From Sphingomonas naasensis (GTDB lineage Bacteria; Pseudomonadota; Alphaproteobacteria; Sphingomonadales; Sphingomonadaceae): DNA of 64,000 nt. The stretch is from contig NZ_SRXU01000002.1 in assembly GCF_004792695.1 (NCBI RefSeq), forward strand, positions 496,001-560,000, in the 5' to 3' direction. Below are positions 8,280-15,680 of this stretch, piece after piece. Position 1 is the stretch's first letter. Every line of letters starts with the position of its first letter. A program made the translations under genes and the position numbers. The notes under the pieces were generated by a model. The model was not told the origin of the DNA. It searched no databases and saw nothing but the letters and a program-made list of their open reading frames with translations.

Positions 8280-9386
8280 ATGCGCGTTGGTGTGCCCAAG
8301 GAAATCAAAAATCACGAATATCGCGTCGGCCTGACCCCGGCCTCGGTCGCCGAGCTGATCCACGCCGGCCATGAGGTGCTGGTCGAGACCCGCGCCGGCA
8401 TGGGGATCGACTTCGCCGACGAAGCCTATACCAGGGTCGGCGCGAAGATCGCCCCCGATGCCGCAGCGGTGTTCGCCGGGTCGGACATGATCGTGAAGGT
8501 CAAGGAGCCGCAGCCGCAGGAAATCGCGCTGCTCGAGCCGCGCCACACGCTGTTCACCTATCTCCATCTCGCCGCCGACAAGCCGCAGGCCGAGGGGCTG
8601 ATGCGGTCCGGCGCGACCTGCATCGCCTATGAGACGGTCACTTCGAACTCGGGCGCCCTGCCCTTGCTCAAGCCGATGAGCGAAGTCGCCGGCCGCATGT
8701 CGGTCCAGGTCGCCTCGCACTATCTCGAGAAGGAGCAGGGCGGCCGCGGCGAGCTGCTCGGCGGCGTTCCGGGCGTCGCGCCGTGCAAGGTCGCGATCCT
8801 CGGCGGCGGTGTCTCGGGGATCAACGCCGCGCAGATGGCCACCGGCCAGCGCGCCGACGTGACGATCTACGACATCAACAACGAGCGTCTCGCCGAGCTC
8901 GACATGCATTTCGGCAGCCAGATCAAGACTGCCTATGCCTCCAAGGCCGCGATCGCCGAGGCCGTGAAGACGTCGCAGGTGGTGATCGGCGCGGTGCTGG
9001 TGCCCGGCGCAGCGGCACCCAAGCTGGTCACCCGCGACATGCTCAAGACGATGATGCGCGGCTCGGTGCTGGTCGACATCGCGATCGATCAGGGCGGCTG
9101 CTTCGAGACCTCGAAACCGACCACGCACGACGATCCCGTCTACGAGATCGACGGCGTGATCCATTATTGCGTCGCCAACATGCCCGGCGCGGTCGCGCGC
9201 ACCTCGGCCTTCGCGCTCAACAACGCGACGCTGCCCTTCGTGCTGCGCCTCGCCAATCTCGGTGCCGAGGCCGCGATGAAGGCCGACAAGCACCTCGCCA
9301 ACGGCCTCAACGTCTACAAGGGCAAGATCGCCTTCAAGGCCGTCGCCGACGATCTCGACCTGCCCTACGAGGCGTGGGCGGGCTGA
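8280..9386 (+). CDS. ald: Alanine dehydrogenase
   Basis: NAD-dependent L-alanine dehydrogenase (alanine to pyruvate plus ammonium). The 368-residue product begins MRVGVPKEIKNHEYRV, typical of the family, and has the catalytic-region Lys in VKVKEP, the His in LHLAADK, and the dinucleotide motif GGGVSG near residue 175. The start at ATG 8280 follows GGAGAG at normal spacing. The divergent Lrp-family gene is its likely regulator. A rho-independent terminator lies about 45 bp past the stop. Confidence 0.96.
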   Translation: MRVGVPKEIKNHEYRVGLTPASVAELIHAGHEVLVETRAGMGIDFADEAYTRVGAKIAPDAAAVFAGSDMIVKVKEPQPQEIALLEPRHTLFTYLHLAADKPQAEGLMRSGATCIAYETVTSNSGALPLLKPMSEVAGRMSVQVASHYLEKEQGGRGELLGGVPGVAPCKVAILGGGVSGINAAQMATGQRADVTIYDINNERLAELDMHFGSQIKTAYASKAAIAEAVKTSQVVIGAVLVPGAAAPKLVTRDMLKTMMRGSVLVDIAIDQGGCFETSKPTTHDDPVYEIDGVIHYCVANMPGAVARTSAFALNNATLPFVLRLANLGAEAAMKADKHLANGLNVYKGKIAFKAVADDLDLPYEAWAG

Positions 9387-9394
9387 CCCCTCAT

Positions 9395-9540
9395 CCCCCT
9401 CCCTCTTAGGGAGGGGTCAGGGGTGGGTAGAAAAGGTCGGGGCTCGACGCCCCGGCCTTTTCTATTTGTTGAGACGCCAGGATATGGCTCGCTACGCTCG
9501 CACCCACCCCCTGCCCCTCCGTTGCAGGGAGGGGAGCGAG
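9395..9540. repeat. Intergenic inverted repeat, possible type A copy 1 (divergent)
   Basis: Left arm 9395-9428 contains the hairpin CCTCCCT-CTT-AGGGAGG followed by GGTCAGGGGTGGGT. Right arm 9501-9540 is its approximate reverse complement, with the hairpin CCCCTCC-GTTGCA-GGGAGGGG. The arms bracket the ald terminator. The design (GC-rich hairpin, short GGGG-rich tail, second arm inverted) resembles the repeats at 15533, 32448 and 43747 but the sequence is more diverged, and common ancestry is uncertain. Confidence 0.6.
9430..9462 (+). terminator. Rho-independent terminator after ald, probably bidirectional
   Basis: A 13-bp stem (AAAAGGTCGGGGC paired with GCCCCGGCCTTTT, one G-T pair) with loop TCGA, followed by TCTATTTG. 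The A-run on the other side means it can also serve the ccm operon reading from the opposite strand. Confidence 0.85.
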
Positions 9541-10197
9541 TCAGGGCCTCGGCGTCGCCGCCTTCTCCTCCGCCGCCTTCGCCGCGAGAAACTGGTCGAG
9601 CAGGAACAGCCGCACCACCAGCTGCGGCCGATAGCTCGCCTTCTCCGGCGTCAGCGCGACTGCCTTCGCCCAGAGCGGCCGCGCTTCGGCGAACCTGCCC
9701 TCGCGGATCAGCGCCAGCCCGTAGAAGAAGGGCGGCCCGGGGTGCTGCGGCCCCAGCTGGAGCGCGCGCTCGAACGCGAACTTCGCTGCCGGCGAGACCT
9801 GATTGCCGTCATTCTCGGCGAGCTTGACGCCGAGCCACATCCACGCGCCCGGATCGCCGCCGGCTTGCCGCGTCGTCAGGATCATCGCGCGCACCGCGGT
9901 GTCCGGCGCGCCCGCCCGCGTCATCGCGTCGGCGCGCATGAAGGAACCCCAGGTGAAGTTGAACCGCCCGAACATCGCGTCGCGGATCGCGATCACTTCG
10001 GGATCGATCTCGCTCGTCTTCTTGACCGACGTCACCGGATGCCCTGCGAGCCCCGGGCTGCCTTGCCACGCATAGCCCGCCGCGCCGAGCGTCAGCGCGG
10101 TGGCCGCAACGGTCCACAGCTTGCGCGGGAAACCGGTCAGCCACAGCAGCAGCCCGGCACCGAGCGCGATCGCCAGCAGCATCGCCCAGCCCATCAT
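9541..10197 (-). CDS. ccmI: Cytochrome c biogenesis protein CcmI (CycH-like), TPR protein
   Basis: A 218-residue apocytochrome c chaperone subunit of the system I heme lyase. Two hydrophobic segments lie at residues 2-20 and 28-45, then tetratricopeptide-like helices (AWMWLGVKLAENDGN, ..., PPFFYGLALIREGRFAEARPLWAKAV). It is the short form without a long C-terminal domain. The ATG at 10197 overlaps the ccmH stop (ATGA). The last gene of the ccm operon. Confidence 0.85.
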   Translation of the reverse strand: MMGWAMLLAIALGAGLLLWLTGFPRKLWTVAATALTLGAAGYAWQGSPGLAGHPVTSVKKTSEIDPEVIAIRDAMFGRFNFTWGSFMRADAMTRAGAPDTAVRAMILTTRQAGGDPGAWMWLGVKLAENDGNQVSPAAKFAFERALQLGPQHPGPPFFYGLALIREGRFAEARPLWAKAVALTPEKASYRPQLVVRLFLLDQFLAAKAAEEKAATPRP

Positions 10198-10589
10198 GCC
10201 CGCCGCCTCCGGAACACCCGGCGCGCGAGCAGCAGCCCGATGGCGAGCAACACCAGCGGCGCGAGCCAGAGCGGCGCGGTGACCCAGCTCAACGGCGGAT
10301 CATAAGTGACGTAGTCGCCATAGCGCTCGACCAGCCATTTGCGCACCTGCCCCGGCGATTCCCCCGCGGCGATCTTCTGGCGCACCAGCGCGCGCATGTC
10401 GCCCGCCATCTCGGCATCGCTGTCGGCGATCGACTGGCCCTGGCAGACGAGGCAGCGCAGCGTGTCCATCAGCGCCTTGGCCTTCGCCTCCTGCGCGGGG
10501 TCGGCCAGCTGGGTATAGGCGAGCGCGGCGGGAGGAAGATTGGAATCGGCCAGCACAGGCGTGCCAAGCGACAACGCCAGCCCCAACAT
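10194..10589 (-). CDS. ccmH: Cytochrome c-type biogenesis protein CcmH
   Basis: Membrane-anchored periplasmic thiol oxidoreductase that keeps the CXXCH cysteines of apocytochrome c reduced. The 131-residue product has a signal peptide (MLGLALSLGTPVLA), the family motif LRCLVCQGQSIADSDA, and a C-terminal transmembrane helix (APLWLAPLVLLAIGLLLA). Start ATG 10589; a GTG one codon upstream is also possible. A 106-bp palindromic repeat separates it from ccmG, the only sizeable gap in an otherwise overlapping operon. Confidence 0.93.
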   Translation of the reverse strand: MLGLALSLGTPVLADSNLPPAALAYTQLADPAQEAKAKALMDTLRCLVCQGQSIADSDAEMAGDMRALVRQKIAAGESPGQVRKWLVERYGDYVTYDPPLSWVTAPLWLAPLVLLAIGLLLARRVFRRRRA

Positions 10590-10593
10590 CACC

Positions 10594-10699
10594 GTCACCC
10601 CGGCCTTGTGCCGGGGTCCACTACGCGGCCTGGTGGGGGCGAGGAGCCGGGAAGCCATCGCGCGCCGCACGGTGGATCCCGGAACCAGTCCGGGATGAC
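10594..10699. repeat. Intergenic inverted repeat, type B copy 1, inside the ccm operon
   Basis: Left arm begins GTCACCCCGGCCTTGTGCCG (10594) and continues to GGTCCA; right arm 10671-10699 reads GGTGGATCCCGGAACCAG... ending CCGGGATGAC. Each arm can form its own small hairpin. It matches the copies at 25704 and 62312. It lies between ccmG and ccmH, where the rest of the operon has overlapping genes, so it looks like a late insertion. Confidence 0.8.
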
Positions 10700-10717
10700 G
10701 GAAGGAGAAAGACTCCC

Positions 10718-11242
10718 TCACTTCGCCTTCTCCAGCTCGCCGAGCAGCTTCAGCACGTCCTCCTCGCGGATCTCGCCGATATGCTGGTACGCGATCCGCC
10801 CCGCGGCATCGATCACGAAGGTCTCGGGCACGCCCGCCGAACCCAGCGCCAGCTGCGCGCGGCTCGCTTTGTCGTCGCCGATCCGCGCATAGGGATCCCC
10901 GTGGCGCGCAAGGAAGGCCTGTACCGCCTCGGGCGTGTCGCGCACCGCGATCGCGTCGATCTCGACGCCCGCCTGTTTGAGCTTCGTCAGCTGCGGCGCC
11001 TCGGCGATGCAGGGGATGCACCAGCTCGCGAAGACGTTGAGCAGCCGCGGCTTGCCCTTCAGCTCGCCCGTCGCGATTCCCGGCCTGTCCGGCAGCAAAG
11101 GCGGCAGCGCGAGCTCGGGGAGCGACTTGCCGACCATCGCCGAATGCACCGTCCGGTCGCCCGGCTTGAGCAGCCCGCTCGCGACCAGCGCGAACACCAG
11201 GGCGAACAGCACCAGCGGCGCCCAGATCAGCAGGCGCCTCAT
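10718..11242 (-). CDS. ccmG: Thiol:disulfide interchange protein CcmG/DsbE
   Basis: Periplasmic thioredoxin-like reductant for cytochrome c maturation. The 174-residue protein has an N-terminal membrane anchor (LLIWAPLVLFALVFALVASGLL), the active site ASWCIPC at about residues 77-83, and the cis-proline region AGVPETFVID. The ATG at 11242 overlaps the ccmF stop (ATGA). Confidence 0.94.
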   Translation of the reverse strand: MRRLLIWAPLVLFALVFALVASGLLKPGDRTVHSAMVGKSLPELALPPLLPDRPGIATGELKGKPRLLNVFASWCIPCIAEAPQLTKLKQAGVEIDAIAVRDTPEAVQAFLARHGDPYARIGDDKASRAQLALGSAGVPETFVIDAAGRIAYQHIGEIREEDVLKLLGELEKAK

Positions 11243-13173
11243 GCCCAGGCCTCCGCCTCGTCGGCGCGGCGCTCGCGGCGGACTCGCCCGATCAACGCCA
11301 GCGCGCCACCCAACGCGATCAGCCCGCCGCCGAGCCAGATTAGCGTCACGAACGGCTTCCACCACAGCCGGATCTGCCAGCGCCCCTGTTCGTCGCCCTG
11401 CCCGAGCACCGTGTAGAGCTGGCCGTCGAGCATCGTCGAGATTGCCGCCTCGTTGGTGTTGGTCGGCGGGGTGCTGAAGAAGCGCTGTTGCGGGAACAGC
11501 TCGAACATCTTGCCTTCGCCGCGCCGCACTTGCAGCCGTGCCTCGAGCGCCGACCAGTTCGGGCCGATCGCCGGATGCACATCGGCCAAAGTCACGCGGA
11601 ACGGCCCGACGGTGACGTTCTGCCCGACCGCGATCGCCGCGAGCCGCTCGGTCTTGAACGCGCTGTCCGCCGCCATCCCGGCGATGCTCACCGCCACGCC
11701 GAGATGCGCGATCACCATCCCCCAGACATGCAGCGGCGTCCTGCGCAGGTTGCGCCGCGCCACCGGCACCACGCTCGCCACGGCGAGCCCGACCGCAAGC
11801 GCGATGCCCAGCACCGGCACGAAATGCGCGCCGCCCGAAAGCGCGAAGACCAGCGCGAAGGCCGCGCCCGCCGCCGCGGTCGGCACCAGCGCGCGCTTCG
11901 CCAGCGCGTTCCAGTTGTCGCGCCGCCAGCGCAGCAGCGGGCCCGCCGCCGTCGCGACCATCAGCACCAGCGCCACCGGCACCAGCGCCTTGTTGAAGAA
12001 AGGCGCGCCGATCGACAGCTGCACCCCCGCCGCCTGCGCCGCGAGCGGATAGAGCGTGCCGATGAAGACGACGCCGAGGATCACCGAGAGCAGCAGATTG
12101 TTGAGCACCAGCGCGCCCTCGCGGCTGACGAGCTGGAAGGTCGCCCCCTGGGTGACGGTGCCCACCCGCGCGCCGAACAGCGCCAGCGCTCCGCCGATAT
12201 AGATGCCGAGGAGCGCGAGGATGAAGGTGCCGCGCGTCGGATCGACCGCGAAGGCATGGACGCTGACGAGGATCCCCGAACGCACGAGGAAGGTGCCGAT
12301 CATCGACATCGCGAAGGCGACGAGCGCGAGCATCAGCGTCCATGCGCGCAGTCCGTCGCGGGTCGCGAGCACGGTCACCGAATGGAGCAGCGCGGTCGCT
12401 GCCAGCCACGGCATCAGCGATGCGTTCTCAACAGGATCCCAGAACCACCAGCCGCCCCAGCCGAGCTCGTAATAGGCCCAGTAGCTGCCTGCGGTGATCC
12501 CGATCGTCAGGAAGATCCACGCCGCCAGAACCCAGGGCCGCATCGCCCTGGCAAAGGCTGGACCGACGTCACGCATCAGCAGCGCGCCCACCGCGAAGCT
12601 GAACGCCACCGAAAGCCCGACATAGCCGAGATAGAGCGTCGGCGGATGGAAGGCGAGGCCGGGGTCCTGCAGCAGCGGATTGAGCCCCTGCCCGTCCGGC
12701 GCCGGCGGATTGAGCCGCACGAAAGGGTTCGAGGCGAAGGCGAGGAACGCGTAGAAGCCCAACCCGATCGCCGCCTGCGCGCCCAAAGTCGCCGCGAGCG
12801 TGCCCCCGGCCAGCCGCCGCTCGAACATCGCGACTCCCGCGCCCGCGGTCGCCAGCACGGTGACCCAGAGCAGCATCGAGCCCTCATGGTTCCCCCACGC
12901 GCCCGCGACCTTGTAGAGCATCGGCTTCAGCGAATGGCTGTTCTCGGCGACCAGCAGCACCGACATGTCGCTGCGCACGAACAGCGCGATCAGCAGGCCG
13001 AACGCGAGCAGCGCCAGCAGCCCCTGCACCAGCGCCGTCCGCCTGAGCGCGGTCATCAGCGGTGCCACGTTCGGGTTCTCGCGATGCCGCGCCGCGCCCC
13101 ATGCCAGCAATAGCTGGACCAGCGCGAACGCCGCCGCCAGCCACAAGGCGGCAAGCCCTGCCTCGGCGATCAT
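11239..13173 (-). CDS. ccmF: Heme lyase CcmF/NrfE family subunit
   Basis: Large integral-membrane core of the cytochrome c heme lyase (644 residues, about 14-15 transmembrane helices). The WWD heme-handling domain is recognisable in GWGGWWFWDPVENASLMPW, and the signature WGNHEGSMLLW is near residue 100. The start was set at ATG 13173; translation upstream would run into ccmE. The stop overlaps the ccmG start. Confidence 0.96.
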   Translation of the reverse strand: MIAEAGLAALWLAAAFALVQLLLAWGAARHRENPNVAPLMTALRRTALVQGLLALLAFGLLIALFVRSDMSVLLVAENSHSLKPMLYKVAGAWGNHEGSMLLWVTVLATAGAGVAMFERRLAGGTLAATLGAQAAIGLGFYAFLAFASNPFVRLNPPAPDGQGLNPLLQDPGLAFHPPTLYLGYVGLSVAFSFAVGALLMRDVGPAFARAMRPWVLAAWIFLTIGITAGSYWAYYELGWGGWWFWDPVENASLMPWLAATALLHSVTVLATRDGLRAWTLMLALVAFAMSMIGTFLVRSGILVSVHAFAVDPTRGTFILALLGIYIGGALALFGARVGTVTQGATFQLVSREGALVLNNLLLSVILGVVFIGTLYPLAAQAAGVQLSIGAPFFNKALVPVALVLMVATAAGPLLRWRRDNWNALAKRALVPTAAAGAAFALVFALSGGAHFVPVLGIALAVGLAVASVVPVARRNLRRTPLHVWGMVIAHLGVAVSIAGMAADSAFKTERLAAIAVGQNVTVGPFRVTLADVHPAIGPNWSALEARLQVRRGEGKMFELFPQQRFFSTPPTNTNEAAISTMLDGQLYTVLGQGDEQGRWQIRLWWKPFVTLIWLGGGLIALGGALALIGRVRRERRADEAEAWA

Positions 13174-13183
13174 TTGGCGCCCA

Positions 13184-13618
13184 TCATTTGTCGAGCGTCT
13201 CGCTCTTGTGCATGTTCCCCGCGACCTGCGGCGGCATGTAGCGCTCGTCATGCTTGGCGAGCAGATTGTCGGCGGTGAAGCTGCCGTCGGGGTTGAACTT
13301 GCCTTCGGCGACCACGCCCGAACCTTCCTTGAACAGATCGGGCGCGACGCCGCGGAACGCCACCGGCACCCGCGCCTTGCCGTCGGTCACCACAAAGGCG
13401 ATCGAGAGCCCGTCGGGCTGGCGCGCGATCGAGCCCTGCTCGACCATCCCGCCCAGCCGCACCGCCTTGCCGAGCGGCAGCGGCTTCCCGGCGACGTCGC
13501 CCGGCGCGTAGAAGAACGCCGCTTCGTCCCGCAGCGCCGACAGCGCGAGGCCCGATGCACCGAGCACGGCGCCGAGCGCGAGCAATCCCAATACCAGCCG
13601 CTGATGCTTGGGCTTCAT
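13184..13618 (-). CDS. ccmE: Cytochrome c maturation protein CcmE (heme chaperone)
   Basis: Periplasmic heme chaperone that binds heme covalently through a histidine. The 144-residue protein has an N-terminal anchor (RLVLGLLALGAVLGASGLAL) and the diagnostic motif LAKHDERYMP near residues 121-130, with the heme-binding His and downstream Tyr. The ATG at 13618 overlaps the ccmD stop (ATGA). Confidence 0.96.
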   Translation of the reverse strand: MKPKHQRLVLGLLALGAVLGASGLALSALRDEAAFFYAPGDVAGKPLPLGKAVRLGGMVEQGSIARQPDGLSIAFVVTDGKARVPVAFRGVAPDLFKEGSGVVAEGKFNPDGSFTADNLLAKHDERYMPPQVAGNMHKSETLDK

Positions 13619-13746
13619 GCGTCGCGCCTCAGCGAGTCCGCCGCCACCTCGGCCCGGCGCATCGAGCGCCACGCCCACAGCGCCAGCCCGCCGGTGCCCG
13701 CCAGCGTCACGGCATAGGCCGCCCCCACGAACGCCCAATGGTTCAT
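13615..13746 (-). CDS. ccmD: Heme exporter protein CcmD
   Basis: A 43-residue single-pass membrane protein (MNHWAFVGAAYAVTLAGTGG, then Arg-rich cytoplasmic tail), the small subunit of the CcmABCD heme-handling complex. Position between ccmC and ccmE with ATGA-type overlaps at both ends supports the call, since the sequence itself is too short for strong motifs. Confidence 0.88.
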   Translation of the reverse strand: MNHWAFVGAAYAVTLAGTGGLALWAWRSMRRAEVAADSLRRDA

Positions 13747-14462
13747 CGCGCCGCCATCCGCCGCAACCGCGCCTCGACCTTCTGCGTCGCGAGCATCGCC
13801 CGCATCCGCATCAGCACCACCCCGGCGAACAGCAAGGTGAACCCGCCGATCGTGAAGAAGAGCGGCCACAGCATCGAACCATCGATGCTCGAGCTGGTCA
13901 GCCCGATGCTCTGCCCCTGGTGGAGCGTGTTCCACCACACCACCGAATAGCGCACGATCGGCAGCAGCACCGATCCCGCCACGCCGAACAGCGCCGGCAC
14001 GCGCCCGTCGCCGCCGCGATCGCTATCGGCGCGGGCGAGCGCGATGTACGCGATGTATACGAAGAACAGCAGCAGCATGCTGGTCAGCCGCCCGTCCCAT
14101 TCCCACCAGGTCCCCCAGGTCGGGCGCCCCCAGATCGAGCCGGTAATCAGGCAGAGCGCGGCAAATACCGCCCCCGCCGGCGCGATCGATCGCGCGGCGA
14201 TGTGCGCGAGCGGATGCCGCCAGATCAGATAGCCGAGGCTCGCCCCCGCCACGCCGGTCCATCCCCCCATCCCCAGCCATGCCGCAGGGACATGGATGTA
14301 AAGAATGCGCACGCTCTCCTTCTGGAGATAGTCGGCCGGCGTCTGGGTCAGCCCCGCCCAGGCGCCGAACAGCGCCAGCGCCACCCCGGCCCAGAACAGG
14401 ACCGGCGTCAGCGGGCGCGCGAGCTTCAGGAAGCGCGTGGGGTTGGCGAGTGCGTGGATCAC
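13743..14462 (-). CDS. ccmC: Heme ABC transporter permease CcmC
   Basis: Inner-membrane protein presenting heme to CcmE. The 239-residue product has six hydrophobic segments and the WWD-type tryptophan motif WGTWWEWDGRLTS, with VRILYIHVPAAW before it. I chose GTG at 14462 (product begins M-IHALANPTRFL, like relatives); a TTG at 14480 would add six residues. It is the first gene of the operon here; ccmA and ccmB are not in the window. Confidence 0.94.
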   Translation of the reverse strand: MIHALANPTRFLKLARPLTPVLFWAGVALALFGAWAGLTQTPADYLQKESVRILYIHVPAAWLGMGGWTGVAGASLGYLIWRHPLAHIAARSIAPAGAVFAALCLITGSIWGRPTWGTWWEWDGRLTSMLLLFFVYIAYIALARADSDRGGDGRVPALFGVAGSVLLPIVRYSVVWWNTLHQGQSIGLTSSSIDGSMLWPLFFTIGGFTLLFAGVVLMRMRAMLATQKVEARLRRMAAR

Positions 14463-14609
14463 GATGCTTGTTCGAGCCAATAGCGGGGTTCGGGCGCGGA
14501 ATCTACGCCGGGTTGAGCCTTGGCAACGCTCGGTTGCCGGTTTTGCGCTTGTGCGCCGTCATCGCTGTCATCATGGTTTCGTCACGGGACCGTAAGGACA
14601 TGGCGCGAC

Positions 14610-14631
14610 CGCATTCCCGGGAGAGAATGCG
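14610..14631. promoter_or_regulatory. Inverted repeat upstream of the alpha/beta hydrolase gene
   Basis: CGCATTC and GAATGCG flank an eight-base centre (CCGGGAGA) 57 bp before the start codon at 14688. The size and position fit a transcription-factor operator, but the regulator is unknown. The remainder of the 225-bp ccmC-hydrolase gap shows nothing else I can assign. Confidence 0.4.
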
Positions 14632-14687
14632 TACGCGGACAGACGCCGGCCTTCCCCCGGTGCATCACTTTCACAAGGACCAGGGCC

Positions 14688-15518
14688 ATGCCTTTCATCA
14701 CCACCAGCGACGGCACCGAGATCTTCTACAAGGATTGGGGTCCCAAGACCGCCCAAGCGATCGTCTTCCATCATGGCTGGCCGCTCTCGGCGGACGATTG
14801 GGACACGCAGATGTTCTTCTTCCTCGAGCATGGCTACCGCGTCATCGCGCACGACCGTCGCGGGCATGGCCGCTCGACCCAGACCGACACCGGCAACGAG
14901 ATGGACACCTATGCCGCCGATGTGATCGCGCTCGCCGCGGCGCTCGACCTCAAGGACGCGATCCATGTCGGCCATTCGACCGGCGGTGGCGAGGTCGCCC
15001 ATTATGTCGCCCGCGCCGAGGCTGGCCGCGTTTCCAAGGCCGTACTGATCGGCGCGGTCCCGCCGGTCATGCTCAAGTCCGAAGCGAATCCCGGCGGCCT
15101 GCCGATCGAGGTGTTCGACGGCATCCGCGCCGGCGTCGCCAACAATCGTTCGCAATTCTACATCGATCTGCCGACCGGCCCCTTCTACGGCTACAACCGC
15201 GAGGGCGCCGAGGTGAAGCAGGGCATCATCGACAATTGGTGGCGCCAGGGCATGATGGGCGGGATCAAGGCGCATTATGATTGCGTCAAAGCCTTTTCGG
15301 AGACCGACTTCACCGAAGATCTCAAGAAGATCGACGTGCCCGTGCTGCTCCTCCACGGCGAGGACGACCAGATCGTTCCGATCGCGGACGCGGCGCTGAT
15401 CGGGATCAAGCTGCTCAAGCACGGCTCGATCAAGACCTATCCGGGCCTGCCCCACGGCATGGCGACCACCCATGCCGATATCATCAACGCCGATCTGCTC
15501 GCGTTCATCCGCAGCTGA
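14688..15518 (+). CDS. Alpha/beta hydrolase, non-heme chloroperoxidase-like
   Basis: A 276-residue cofactor-free haloperoxidase/esterase-type hydrolase. The fold motifs are in order: oxyanion [11 protein letters not shown] (27-37), HDRRGHGRS, nucleophile elbow GHSTGGG (near residues 94-100), acid in HGEDDQIVP and catalytic His in LPHGMATTH. Such enzymes hydrolyse small esters and can form peracids; the natural substrate is unknown. Start ATG 14688 follows AAGGAC. It stands alone between the ccm operon and a convergent TonB receptor. Confidence 0.9.
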   Translation: MPFITTSDGTEIFYKDWGPKTAQAIVFHHGWPLSADDWDTQMFFFLEHGYRVIAHDRRGHGRSTQTDTGNEMDTYAADVIALAAALDLKDAIHVGHSTGGGEVAHYVARAEAGRVSKAVLIGAVPPVMLKSEANPGGLPIEVFDGIRAGVANNRSQFYIDLPTGPFYGYNREGAEVKQGIIDNWWRQGMMGGIKAHYDCVKAFSETDFTEDLKKIDVPVLLLHGEDDQIVPIADAALIGIKLLKHGSIKTYPGLPHGMATTHADIINADLLAFIRS

Positions 15519-15532
15519 GCGCTTTCCTGAAA

Positions 15533-15665
15533 TCCTCCCTCGCGCAAGCGGGGGAGGTGGCGCCGAAGGCGACGGAGGGGGCATCTCCACAGGCGAGACG
15601 GCCCGCGGAGATGCCCCCTCCACCAGCCTGCGGCCGATCCCCCTCCCCCGCTACGCGAGGGAGGA
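15533..15665. repeat. Intergenic inverted repeat, type A copy 2 (gene-less)
   Basis: Left arm 15533-15588 and right arm 15607-15665 are near-reverse complements separated by 18 bases. Each arm starts TCCTCCCTCGCG, forms a hairpin with GCGGGGGAGG, carries a second small hairpin (GCGCCGAAGGCG in the left arm; GGCCGCAGGC region in the right arm read on the other strand), and ends GGAGGGGGCATCTCC. The same plan and spacer length occur at 32448-32577. It occupies the convergent gap between the hydrolase and the TonB receptor. Confidence 0.88.
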
Positions 15666-15680
15666 ATTGCAGCGCTTCCC

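Noticed and set aside
15533..15665. CRISPR array
   Set aside because: There are only two inverted arms, not direct repeats with spacers, and no cas genes.
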